Assembly: GCA_015478725.1 (NCBI GenBank)
Contig: JADMIG010000013.1
Span: 1-64,000, forward strand
Source: Chloroflexota bacterium
GTDB lineage: Bacteria; Chloroflexota; Limnocylindria; Limnocylindrales; CSP1-4
Direction of reading: 5' to 3'
Length of the DNA stretch: 64,000 nt
Position 1 is the stretch's first letter, and every line of letters starts with the position of its first letter. The notes under the pieces are model-generated. The model made no database searches, had not been told where the DNA came from, and saw only the letters and a program-made list of their open reading frames with translations. Positions 34,007 to 42,062 of this stretch are shown piece after piece. Both the position numbers and the translations under genes were made by a program.

Positions 34007-35356
34007 TCAACCCGCCTCGGCGTATCGCTCTCCGGCGTAGCTGACGAATCGTGTCTGTCGCTTCTTGAACCAGAGGTCGACTTCGCCCGTCGGCCCGTTG
34101 CGGTGCTTCGCGAGCTTGAGCTTCACGACCTCGCCATCCTGTGCGGCATCGTCCGAACCGCGCTCCTTGTCCCGCCAGAGGAACAGGACGAGGTCCGCGT
34201 CCTGTTCGATGGCGCCCGATTCGCGGAGGTCCGAGAGTCGCGGCTCCTTGCTCTCGCGCATCTCCGGCTGGCGCGACAGCTGGGAGAGGGCCATGACCGG
34301 GACCGAGAGTTCGCGCGCCAGGGCCTTGAGGCCGCGCGAGATCTCCGATACCTCCTGGACGCGGTTCGCGTCGCGGCTCGTCGTGGACGCCTGCATGAGC
34401 TGGAGGTAGTCGACGATCACGAGGTCGAGTCCGGACTCCGCCTGGAGGCGGCGGGCCTTGGTCCGGAGTTCCATCGTCGAGATGCTCGGCGTGTCGTCGA
34501 TGTACATCGGCGCCTCCGAGAGTGCGTTCATCGCCGGCGCTATCCGGGCAAAGTCCAACTCTTCGAGGAATCCGCTCCGGAGGCGCTGCGAGTCGATGTT
34601 CGCGACGCTCGAGAGGAGGCGAAGGACGAGCTGCTCCTTGCTCATCTCGAGACTGAAGACGCCGACACTCTTCTTGTCGCGCACGGCGGCATGCTCGGCG
34701 ACGTTGAGGGCGAAGCTCGTCTTGCCGACGGACGGTCGCGCCGCCACGATGACCAGGTCGCTCTTCTGGAGACCGGTCGTCAGCGCGTCGAGGTCGTTGA
34801 AGCCGGTCCTGATCCCGCTGATCTCGCCGCGATGGGCGTGGAGGTAATCGAGGCGGTCGTAGGCGTCGTGGAGGAGCCGATCGAGCCGGCTGAACCCGAC
34901 CGTGATCCGGCGCTGGCTGACGGTGAAGAGCTCACTCTCCGCCCGATCGATCGCCTCCTGGATCTCCGCGGGATCCTCGTATCCGATGCCGGCGATGCGC
35001 CCCGCGGCGCCGATGAGGTTCCGGAGGATCGCCTTGCGCTCGACGATCCGGGCGTACGGCACGGCGTGGACGGCAGTGGGAGTCTGGTTCGCCAGGCTCG
35101 AGAGGTACGTCCGGCCGCCGATGGACTCGAGCGAGCCCTGTCGCTCGAGCGTCTCGGAGACCGTGACGATGTCGATCGGCTCGCGCCGTTCGTAGAGGTC
35201 GAGGGCCGCCGCAAAGATCGATCCGTTGGCCGGTCGATAGAAGTCCTCCGCGCGGAGGAAGTCCGCGACCTCGATGATCGCGTCTCGATCGATGAGAAGC
35301 GCACCGAGCGTCGATTGCTCGGCTTCGATGCTCTGCGGTGGGAGGCGGTCGATCAC
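34007..35356 (-). CDS. dnaB: Replicative DNA helicase DnaB
   Basis: 449 aa. The N-terminal domain (PQSIEAEQSTLGALLID) that binds primase is followed by the RecA-like helicase core: Walker A ARPSVGKTSF, Walker B LDLVIVDYLQLM, and the RESGAIEQDADLVLFLWR arginine-finger region. Length is normal. It unwinds DNA at the replication fork as a hexamer. The GTG start has GGAG seven bases upstream. Its common partner rplI is present about 1.6 kb away on the opposite strand, separated by lexA and a DUF1232 gene. The 170 bases between dnaB and lexA hold no gene. Confidence 0.97.
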   Translation of the reverse strand: MIDRLPPQSIEAEQSTLGALLIDRDAIIEVADFLRAEDFYRPANGSIFAAALDLYERREPIDIVTVSETLERQGSLESIGGRTYLSSLANQTPTAVHAVPYARIVERKAILRNLIGAAGRIAGIGYEDPAEIQEAIDRAESELFTVSQRRITVGFSRLDRLLHDAYDRLDYLHAHRGEISGIRTGFNDLDALTTGLQKSDLVIVAARPSVGKTSFALNVAEHAAVRDKKSVGVFSLEMSKEQLVLRLLSSVANIDSQRLRSGFLEELDFARIAPAMNALSEAPMYIDDTPSISTMELRTKARRLQAESGLDLVIVDYLQLMQASTTSRDANRVQEVSEISRGLKALARELSVPVMALSQLSRQPEMRESKEPRLSDLRESGAIEQDADLVLFLWRDKERGSDDAAQDGEVVKLKLAKHRNGPTGEVDLWFKKRQTRFVSYAGERYAEAG

Positions 35357-35526
35357 GTGGCGGCTCCATGCGGCGAGGCTCGACCATCCTGCCGACCGGC
35401 AGCCTGCGCGGCCAGTGGCTTATCGACGAAGGTTCTCCACGAAAGCGCGATCGCCGGGCACCCGCTGTGGACGAGGCGTGGACGGAGGCGGTCTGTCGGG
35501 ACCGGACCACGACCACATCCCGCTCG

Positions 35527-36177
35527 TCAGTCCAGGCGGCGGATCACCCCGATGAGCTTGCCCTGGATCCGCACGTCGTCGTAGATCTGGTCCGGGTAGG
35601 CCGGATTCGCCGGCTTGAGGCGGACCTTGTCCTTCTCGCGGAAGAAGCGCTTCAGGGTGACGGCGTTCTCCTCCACCTGGGCGACGACGATGTCACCGTT
35701 GCGGGCGGTGGACTGCGGGCGGATGAGGACGAAGTCCCCGTCCGCGATGTGGGCCTCGATCATCGAGTCGCCGCGGACCTTGAGGACATAGGCGTCTCCG
35801 CTCGGCGCGAGGATCTCGGGCACGGCCATGGTCTCGGAAACATCCTGATACGCCTCGATCGGCCCGCCGGCGGCGACCTCGCCGATGATCGGGAGCACGC
35901 GCGACGCGGCGGCTTCCGCCTGGGGGACGAGCTCCGCGGCGAGCCCGAGGCGGATCGCGGCCGTGGGCGTGAGGCGGATCGCACGAGACTGCGCTGCGCC
36001 GCGCTCCAGGTAACCGTCACGCTCGAGGATCTGGAGGTGATGGTGGACGGCGGACGTGGACGCCAGGCCGACCGCGCGCGCGATCTCGCGGACGGACGGC
36101 GGGTAACCCCGCGCGCGCAGCGTCGCCGCGATGTAGTCGAGGATCTTGATCTTGCGCTCGGCGTCGTGCCTGGTCAC
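35527..36177 (-). CDS. lexA: LexA repressor of the SOS response
   Basis: 216 aa. The winged-helix domain covers residues 1-70 (GYPPSVREIARAVGLASTSA). The Ala103-Gly104 cleavage site lies in VAAGGPI; the self-cleavage dyad is Ser138 (GDSMIEAH) and Lys176 (NAVTLKRF). RecA-stimulated cleavage relieves repression after DNA damage. GTG 36177 is chosen since AAGGAGG lies five bases upstream and the family normally starts here; the frame remains open for a further 180 codons that are not LexA. A LexA box lies in its own promoter. Confidence 0.97.
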   Translation of the reverse strand: MTRHDAERKIKILDYIAATLRARGYPPSVREIARAVGLASTSAVHHHLQILERDGYLERGAAQSRAIRLTPTAAIRLGLAAELVPQAEAAASRVLPIIGEVAAGGPIEAYQDVSETMAVPEILAPSGDAYVLKVRGDSMIEAHIADGDFVLIRPQSTARNGDIVVAQVEENAVTLKRFFREKDKVRLKPANPAYPDQIYDDVRIQGKLIGVIRRLD

Positions 36178-36197
36178 GGGCGCCTCCTTTCCCTGGA

Positions 36198-36225
36198 AGC
36201 ATACAGAACGGGTGTTCGATGTCAA
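36198..36225 (-). promoter_or_regulatory. lexA promoter with embedded SOS box
   Basis: On the minus strand TTGACA (36220-36225) and TATGCT (36198-36203) are 16 bases apart. The spacer contains GAAC-ACCC-GTTC (36206-36217), the LexA box of Gram-positive type. LexA binding here would autorepress. Confidence 0.85.
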
Positions 36226-36378
36226 GTGCGGGCTCCGCGTGGAGCGGTCCGGCACGCCTGGCGGGTCAGTCGCCGGCTCGCCGCGCGCGACGACTCCGCG
36301 GTAGACTGCGCTGTCCCGCGACGAGACAGGCTCGGTGGGTGTCCATGGCCACGCGGGCAAGAGGGCGACGACGACACG

Positions 36379-36942
36379 ATGGCGCGCTCGCGCACGAACG
36401 ATCACGCTGCAGCGACCAAGGTCAGCGCAGCGAAGACGTCCCGCAACGGACGACGCGACCCGGGCCGGACCGGGTCGATCCGACGTCTGCTCGGCTACGC
36501 GGCGTTCCTGCCGCTCGCGAGTCGGGCGCCCTCGTACGTCCGTCTCATCGTCGCGCTCATCCAGGATGTCCGGACGCCCCTCGCCCGCAAGGCGGTCCTC
36601 GCCGGAGCCGCCGGGTACCTGCTCCTCGGGCGCGACCTGATTCCCGACGACATCCCGGTCCTCGGCGGGATCGACGACCTGGTCGTCGTGATCCTTGCCG
36701 TCGATGTCTTCCTCGATGGCGTGCCGAGCGATCTGCTCCACGAGAAGCTCGACGAGCTCGGCATCGAGCGGGACGCCTTCGATCGCGATGTTGCCCAGAT
36801 CCGCCGCCTCACGCCCAAGTCCGTGCGGCGGACGCTCCGTCGTGTCCCGCAGGCCGCCTCGGCTGCCGGCCGCGCCATCTCAGCCACCGACATCGGGCCG
36901 CGCCTGCGGTCCTGGATCTCCAGGGAGGGTTCCCCAGCGTGA
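36379..36942 (+). CDS. DUF1232 (YkvA-like) membrane protein
   Basis: 187 aa. After a basic 45-residue leader, the DUF1232 core is visible: PLARKAVLAGAAGYLLLGRD followed by LIPDDIPVLGGIDDLVV, with the hallmark Asp-rich DLIPD...GxxDD pattern between two membrane-associated helices. The function is unknown. The stop overlaps the GTG start of rplI (GTGA at 36939-36942), so the two are translationally coupled. Confidence 0.85.
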   Translation: MARSRTNDHAAATKVSAAKTSRNGRRDPGRTGSIRRLLGYAAFLPLASRAPSYVRLIVALIQDVRTPLARKAVLAGAAGYLLLGRDLIPDDIPVLGGIDDLVVVILAVDVFLDGVPSDLLHEKLDELGIERDAFDRDVAQIRRLTPKSVRRTLRRVPQAASAAGRAISATDIGPRLRSWISREGSPA

Positions 36943-37385
36943 AGATCATCCTCACGAGCGACGTCGCCAAGCTCGGCAAGAGCGGTGAGCTCAAGTCGGT
37001 CGCCGACGGCTTCGCCGTGAACTTCCTCATCCCGCAGAATCTCGCCGTGCCCGCCGCGGGTGGTGCCTACCGTGCCTGGCAGCACGACATCGCGAGCCGC
37101 GAGGACAAGCGTCGCCGCGAGCGGGAGGAGGCGGAGATCTACGCCACCCGCATCGCGAGCACGACCCTCACGATGGGCGTAAAGGTCGGTGAGGGCGGCA
37201 AGCTCTACGGTTCCATCACGACCAAGGACATCGCCGACGCGCTCGCCCGCCGCGGCATCGAGGTGGACCGCCACAAGGTGGACCTCGACGAGCCGCTCAA
37301 GTCACTCGGCACGTACAAGGTCGCGGTCAAGGTCTTCGCCGGCATGACGCCGGAGGTCACGATCGTGGTCGAACCGAAGGGCTGA
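36939..37385 (+). CDS. rplI: Ribosomal protein bL9
   Basis: 148 aa, the normal length. The N-terminal domain VKIILTSDVAKLGKSGELKS and VADGFAVNFLIP binds 23S rRNA; a long connecting helix (SREDKRRREREEAEIY) joins it to the C-terminal domain with GKLYGSITTKDIADAL. GTG 36939 is preceded by AGGGAGGG. Genes usually found beside it (rpsF, ssb, rpsR) are absent; dnaB is near but on the other strand. Confidence 0.96.
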   Translation: MKIILTSDVAKLGKSGELKSVADGFAVNFLIPQNLAVPAAGGAYRAWQHDIASREDKRRREREEAEIYATRIASTTLTMGVKVGEGGKLYGSITTKDIADALARRGIEVDRHKVDLDEPLKSLGTYKVAVKVFAGMTPEVTIVVEPKG

Positions 37386-37410
37386 GCACCGGCCTCACGG
37401 CGATCAGACG

Positions 37411-38574
37411 GTGTCCGCCGGCCCCGCGGTCGGAACGGCGCCGATCGTCGACCTGGGCGCCGGGTCGGAAGCGTGGCGTCACCGCCGCCGCGCAGAGGAG
37501 TGGGCGGACGCCATCCTGCCCACGATCGCGATCCACATCGGCACGATCGCGGCAGGGTTCCTGCTCGTCATGTTCTTCCGACCGGAGATCCTGACCCAGG
37601 ATCCGTTCGGCATCTGGGCCCATTGGGACGCCCCGCATTTCTTCGAGATTGCGCGGTACTGGTACGGGCCACCCGCGGATCCTGCACGTATCGTGCTGTT
37701 CCCGCTGTTCCCGGCTCTCATCGCGTTGGGCAGTCTTCTCACCAGCCCGCTCGCGGCGGCGATGCTCGTCTCATTCGCGGGCACCGTGTTCGCCGCGGTG
37801 GGCGTGTACCACCTGGCCCGCGACGACCATGGCCGGCGGACGGCACGGGCCTCCGTCATCGCCCTCAACCTCTTTCCGACCGCATTCGCGTTCGTGGCGC
37901 CATATTCGGAGGCGCCGTTCCTTGCCTTCGTCGTCTGGTCGCTCGTTCGAGCCCGTGAGGACGACTGGCGCGGGGCCGGGGTGTTCGCCTTGCTGGCCTC
38001 GCTCACCCGCCTCCAGGGCGCCTTCCTGATCCCCGCCCTCGGCGTCGAGTACCTCGTCAGGCACCGTTCGTTGGGACGAGACCTTGGCTGGCTGGCTCTG
38101 CCGTTCCTTGGCCCGCTGCTGTACCTCGGGATCAATGTGACGACCTTCGGCGACCCGTTCAGGTTCGTCGAGATCCAGCGGACGGTCTTCCACGTCCAGA
38201 ACGTCTGGCCGTGGGACGCCCTGCGGGCCCTCGTCGCGGGCGTCATGCGCCCAGGCTGGAACGAGTCGTGGCTCACCGTCTACGTCGCGCCGCTGGCGGC
38301 GGAAGTCCTTCTTGCGGTCGTGGTCATCTGGACACTGCGGTCCGTTCGACGCCGTCCGGCTGATGCAACGTATGCCCTCATCACGCTCGTCTCGCTCGCC
38401 ACCCTGAGCTGGCCGATCAGCCTGCCGCGCTACGTGCTCGGCGTCCCCGCCCTGTTCATCTTCGTGGGGCGCGGGATCGCCCGACCGAACCTTGGGCCGC
38501 TCGTCATCGCCGTCCTGACGTTGCTGCTCACGGTCTGCCTCACCCTGTTCGTCATCGGCCACTGGGCGTTCTGA
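37411..38574 (+). CDS. PIG-V-like polytopic mannosyltransferase
   Basis: 387 aa, about ten helices. WAHWDAPHFFEIARYWYG (Asp73 after Trp72) is the WD-x-x-(H/W) first-loop motif of the PIG-V/GT76 family, and LFPLFPALIALGSLL follows it as in that family; NLFPTAFAFVAPYSEAPFLA and ASLTRLQGAFLIP are further family segments. It transfers mannose from a polyprenyl-phosphate donor. The GTG start lies 25 bases after rplI without a clear promoter. dinB begins eight bases after its stop. Confidence 0.82.
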   Translation: MSAGPAVGTAPIVDLGAGSEAWRHRRRAEEWADAILPTIAIHIGTIAAGFLLVMFFRPEILTQDPFGIWAHWDAPHFFEIARYWYGPPADPARIVLFPLFPALIALGSLLTSPLAAAMLVSFAGTVFAAVGVYHLARDDHGRRTARASVIALNLFPTAFAFVAPYSEAPFLAFVVWSLVRAREDDWRGAGVFALLASLTRLQGAFLIPALGVEYLVRHRSLGRDLGWLALPFLGPLLYLGINVTTFGDPFRFVEIQRTVFHVQNVWPWDALRALVAGVMRPGWNESWLTVYVAPLAAEVLLAVVVIWTLRSVRRRPADATYALITLVSLATLSWPISLPRYVLGVPALFIFVGRGIARPNLGPLVIAVLTLLLTVCLTLFVIGHWAF

Positions 38575-38582
38575 GGCGCGGC

Positions 38583-39863
38583 ATGACCACCCGGACGATC
38601 CTCCACGTCGACCTCGACGCCTTCTTCGCGGCGGTCGAACAGCGCGACCGGCCGGGACTCCGTGGGCGGCCGGTCATCGTCGGCGGTGGCGGGCCGACCG
38701 ATCGTGGCGTCGTTTCGGCGGCGAGTTACGAGGCTCGGGCGTTCGGTGTCCACTCGGCGATGCCGCTGCGGACGGCCGGCGCGCTCTGTCCCCAGGGCGT
38801 CTTCCTTCCGGTGGACGGCGTCAAGTACCAGGCGGTGAGTCGCGAGGTGATGGCGATCCTCCGGCGCTTCACCCCGCTGGTCGAACCGATCTCCATCGAC
38901 GAGGCGTTCCTCGACGTCACGGCATCGCGGTCCCTGTTCGGCGACGGGCCGACGATCGGCGGGCTCATCCGGGTGGCGATCAGCGACGAGATCCACCTCA
39001 CGGCGTCCGTGGGCGTCGCGACGACGAAGCTCGTCGCCAAGGTCGCCTCCGATCTCCGCAAGCCGGACGCGCTCGTCGTGGTGCCCCCCGGCGAGGAGGC
39101 CGTGTTCCTCGCACCGCTGCCGATCGCCCGGCTGTGGGGCGTCGGAGCCCGGACGGCGGAGGCGCTCCGGGAGCTCGGCGTGAGCACGATCGGCGACCTC
39201 GCGGCGCTCGATCCGGCGCTCGTGGAGCGACGGTTCGGAAGGAACGGCATCGCGCTCTCCGAGCGGGCCCGGGGCGTCGATCCGGATCCGGTCGGCCAGG
39301 GCGACGCGGCGAAGTCGATCGGCCACGAGCACACCTTCGATGTCGACACGAGCGACCGGGAGGTCATCGAGCGGACGCTCCTCGCCATGGCCGAGGGCGT
39401 CTCCGGTCGCCTGCGGTCCGCGGGAGTCCGGGCCGGCACGGTGACGGTGAAGATCCGCGACTCGTCGTTCCGCACCGTGACCCGCCAGCGAACGCTCGTC
39501 GAGCCGACGGATCTCACCGAGCCCATCTGGCGCGCCGCGCTCGAGCTCGCCCGGCCGGAGGTCCGCGGCATCCGCGTCCGGCTCATCGGCGTGACGGCCT
39601 CGAATCTCGGTGAGCGGGAGCAGATCGCGCTGTTCGAGGGGGCCGACGAGCGGCGACGAAGCGTTGTCGAGGCCTCCGACGCGATCCGTCGACGGTATGG
39701 CGAGCGGACCATCACCCGGGCCCGCTTGCTCGGCACGGGATTGCCGGCGCCCTTCGAACGCGATCCGTTGACGGCCCCCGAGCGACGGCAGGGTGGACGG
39801 GTCCCTGGGCCGGAAGCTCGCCATGGGCTTCCGCCCGACCCGGACGCCGAGCGGCGGCCATAG
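38583..39863 (+). CDS. dinB: DNA polymerase IV, Y family
   Basis: 426 aa. Catalytic acidic residues lie in HVDLDAFFAAVEQ near residue 10 and SIDEAFLDV near 103; PVIVGGGGPTDRGVVSAASY is the fingers region, LWGVGARTAEALRELGVSTI the helix-hairpin-helix, and the little-finger domain follows. REQIALF near residue 350 is a beta-clamp binding peptide. The last 50 residues are disordered. It copies past DNA lesions. It is probably read from the PIG-V-like gene upstream; no LexA box is seen directly before it. Confidence 0.95.
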   Translation: MTTRTILHVDLDAFFAAVEQRDRPGLRGRPVIVGGGGPTDRGVVSAASYEARAFGVHSAMPLRTAGALCPQGVFLPVDGVKYQAVSREVMAILRRFTPLVEPISIDEAFLDVTASRSLFGDGPTIGGLIRVAISDEIHLTASVGVATTKLVAKVASDLRKPDALVVVPPGEEAVFLAPLPIARLWGVGARTAEALRELGVSTIGDLAALDPALVERRFGRNGIALSERARGVDPDPVGQGDAAKSIGHEHTFDVDTSDREVIERTLLAMAEGVSGRLRSAGVRAGTVTVKIRDSSFRTVTRQRTLVEPTDLTEPIWRAALELARPEVRGIRVRLIGVTASNLGEREQIALFEGADERRRSVVEASDAIRRRYGERTITRARLLGTGLPAPFERDPLTAPERRQGGRVPGPEARHGLPPDPDAERRP

Positions 39864-39944
39864 CGTCCGCGAGAGTGCCTCCGCCGGTTTCTCGCGGTGT
39901 GTCACACAGATGGCACGATGCGGCCGGATGGTCCACCTGACCGC

Positions 39945-39997
39945 TTGACAGAGAACAGGCGTTCGATCTACAGTCCGCAACAACCGAACATCCGTTC
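39945..39997 (+). promoter_or_regulatory. Promoter with two LexA boxes
   Basis: TTGACA (39945-39950) and TACAGT (39969-39974) are 18 bases apart. GAAC-AGGC-GTTC (39953-39964) lies in the spacer and GAAC-ATCC-GTTC (39986-39997) just after the start point. Two boxes of the same type as at lexA predict tight SOS control of the gene at 40067. Confidence 0.85.
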
Positions 39998-40066
39998 TGT
40001 CATGGACGAGCCCGTGCCCAGGTCGTCCAGCGGATCGCCGACGAACCGCTGAAAGGGAATCGAGAG

Positions 40067-40336
40067 ATGGCGATGATCCGAGTCGAACCCGTTCCAGTCC
40101 GCGTCCGGACCGACTGGTTCGATGGACGTCCGCGGGAGATCACGTGGGGCTCGGAACGGCTTCCGGTGACCTCGCTCGCCGCCGTCCGTCACGAGACCTC
40201 CGCGTATTCCGCGGCGGTCGGGCCACGGACGATCTTCGAGGTCGAGACGCCGCGAGCCCGCCTCGCGCTGACGTACGTCCATCGGAGCCGCCGATGGACG
40301 ATCGACGGGCTCGACGAGGCGCGTCCAGCCGCCTGA
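40067..40336 (+). CDS. Small SOS-controlled protein, DUF6504-like
   Basis: 89 aa. It is mostly beta strand: VEPVPVRVRTDWFDGRPREI at the start and RSRRWTIDGLDEA at the end, a pattern like DUF6504 proteins found beside Y-family polymerases. I assign the family only tentatively. Two LexA boxes in its promoter and its place after dinB point to a role in damage tolerance, perhaps as a polymerase accessory factor. The start ATG has GAGAG directly before it and AAGG about ten bases upstream. Confidence 0.7.
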   Translation: MAMIRVEPVPVRVRTDWFDGRPREITWGSERLPVTSLAAVRHETSAYSAAVGPRTIFEVETPRARLALTYVHRSRRWTIDGLDEARPAA

Positions 40337-40478
40337 CGCGAGGCTCCGCTCCACGACGACGCCCGACGTTCGACCGTCGGGCCATCCCGGCCGGCGGCTC
40401 CTCCCCATCCGGCCGGACAGGGCGAGCTCGGGGTGGGTGCGCCGGTACCGCGCTCATCCCGAGCGACCGCCCCGCGGC

Positions 40479-40484
40479 TACAAT
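40479..40484 (+). promoter_or_regulatory. -10 element, leaderless fchA operon
   Basis: TACAAT ends seven bases before GTG 40492. Between 40337 and 40478 no gene is seen. Confidence 0.55.
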
Positions 40485-40491
40485 CGGCGAT

Positions 40492-41172
40492 GTGCCACCC
40501 GAGGCTGCGGCCGTTCCATTCCGCAAGATGACCGTCGAGGATTTCATCGGTCAGCTCGCATCGGAGGAGCCGGTCCCGGGGGGAGGAAGTGCGTCGGCGG
40601 TCGCCGCGAGTCTCGGCGCCGCACTCGTCACGATGGTCGCGACCCTGTCCTCGGACCGGCCTCGGTACGCCGATCACGCCGCGACCCATGCTCGGTCCGT
40701 CGCGACCGGCCGCCGTCTTGCCAGCCGGTTCCTCGAGCTCGCGGACGACGATGCCGCGGCGTATGGGTCCTTTGCGATCGCGATGAAGATGCCGCGCGAG
40801 ACGGAAGACGACCGGGCCCGGCGATCGGCGAGACTCCGAGCCGCGGCGCTCACGGCCACCCAGGTTCCATTCGCCTGTGTCGAGGCGTGCCGCGATCTCG
40901 TGGCCGCGACCGAGGAGCTCGCCGGCCGGAGCAACGTCAACGCGGCGAGTGACCTGGCGGTCGCGTCGCTGCTCGGCGAGGCCGCGGCGCGTGGCGCTGC
41001 GGCCAATGTCCGGATCAACCTCCCGGCTCTCGGCGACCCCGCGCGCGCGGCGGAGATCGAGAGTCGCGTCGACGCGCTCCTCGTCCAGGTCACCTCGCTC
41101 GCCGAGAGGACTCGCTCGGTCGTCGCCTCCGGCGAGGCGCGCGACCCGCTGCCGGCCGATCTCGAGCAGTGA
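40492..41172 (+). CDS. fchA: Methenyltetrahydrofolate cyclohydrolase / cyclodeaminase family protein
   Basis: 226 aa, all-helical FTCD-C family. MTVEDFIGQLASEEPVPGGG followed by SASAVAASLGAALVTMV is the family signature, with the PGGGS loop at 29-33. It either opens methenyl-THF (FchA) or removes ammonia from formimino-THF. The operon with folD and fhs supports the cyclohydrolase role. That role matters because FolD next door has lost its cyclohydrolase lysine. The GTG start follows a TACAAT element by seven bases, so the operon is probably leaderless. Confidence 0.85.
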   Translation: MPPEAAAVPFRKMTVEDFIGQLASEEPVPGGGSASAVAASLGAALVTMVATLSSDRPRYADHAATHARSVATGRRLASRFLELADDDAAAYGSFAIAMKMPRETEDDRARRSARLRAAALTATQVPFACVEACRDLVAATEELAGRSNVNAASDLAVASLLGEAAARGAAANVRINLPALGDPARAAEIESRVDALLVQVTSLAERTRSVVASGEARDPLPADLEQ

Positions 41173-42062
41173 CGGTCGCAGCGCCAAGGCGACGGGGACC
41201 CACGCACGCCCGGATGCTCCTCGGCGCCCCGATCGCAGCGGAGATCACGACGGGCGTCAAGGCGGACGTCGCGACGTTCCGGAGGCGGCACGGGTATGCG
41301 CCGACGCTCGCGGTCGTCCTCGTCGGCCGGGACGCGCCGTCGGCCGTCTACCTTCGGCAGATCCTTCGCACGTGCCGGGGCGTCGGGATCGCCGGTCGGC
41401 TCGTCGAGGTGCCGGGCCGAGCGTCTGCAGCGCAGCTTCGGAACGCCATCGCTGACCTCAACGAGGATCCACTCGTCGCCGGGATCATCGTCCAGATGCC
41501 GCTGCCGAAGCGGATCCCCCTCGTCACGGTGACGGAGACGCTCGATCCGGCGAAGGACATCGACGGCATCCACCCCCTCAACGCGGGGCGGCTCACCCTC
41601 GGCAACGACGGCTTTCTGCCGACCACGGCGCAGGCCGCGGTCGAGATCCTCAAGCGTTCGGGTGTCCAGATCCGCGGCAGGCGGGTCGTGGTCGTCGGCC
41701 GATCGAATGTCGTCGGCAAGCCGGCGGCGCTCCTGTTTCTTCGAGAGGATGCGACCGTCACGGTCTGCCACCGCCGGACGGAGGACCTCGCGGCTCACGT
41801 CCGCGCGGCGGACATCGTCGTCGTGGCTGCCGGCGTCCCGGCGCTCATCACCGGTCAGATGCTCAAGCGAGGTGCGGTCGTGGTGGATGTGGGGATCAAT
41901 CTCGTCGGCGAGCGCCTCGTCGGGGACGTCGACGAGGAGTCCGTGGCAGCGGTCGCCTCCGCCCTGACGCCGGTCCCCGGGGGCATCGGCCCGGTGACGA
42001 ACGCCCTCCTCATGACCCACGTCCTTCGCGCCGCCGAGCAGCAGGCTCGAAGGCTCGCATGA
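41169..42062 (+). CDS. folD: Methylene-THF dehydrogenase, FolD with altered cyclohydrolase site
   Basis: 297 aa. LAVVLVGRDAPSAVYLRQIL, IIVQMPLPKRI (Gln109), PAKDIDGIHPLN and VVGRSNVVGKPAA (NADP loop) identify FolD. The key catalytic lysine, four residues after Tyr61 in the Y-x-x-x-K motif, is Ile65 here; PCTP is replaced by PTTA. The dehydrogenase site looks intact but cyclohydrolase activity should be weak or absent. It overlaps fchA by four bases (GTGA) and fhs by four, so the three products are made together and FchA likely supplies the missing step. Confidence 0.9.
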   Translation: MTVAAPRRRGPTHARMLLGAPIAAEITTGVKADVATFRRRHGYAPTLAVVLVGRDAPSAVYLRQILRTCRGVGIAGRLVEVPGRASAAQLRNAIADLNEDPLVAGIIVQMPLPKRIPLVTVTETLDPAKDIDGIHPLNAGRLTLGNDGFLPTTAQAAVEILKRSGVQIRGRRVVVVGRSNVVGKPAALLFLREDATVTVCHRRTEDLAAHVRAADIVVVAAGVPALITGQMLKRGAVVVDVGINLVGERLVGDVDEESVAAVASALTPVPGGIGPVTNALLMTHVLRAAEQQARRLA

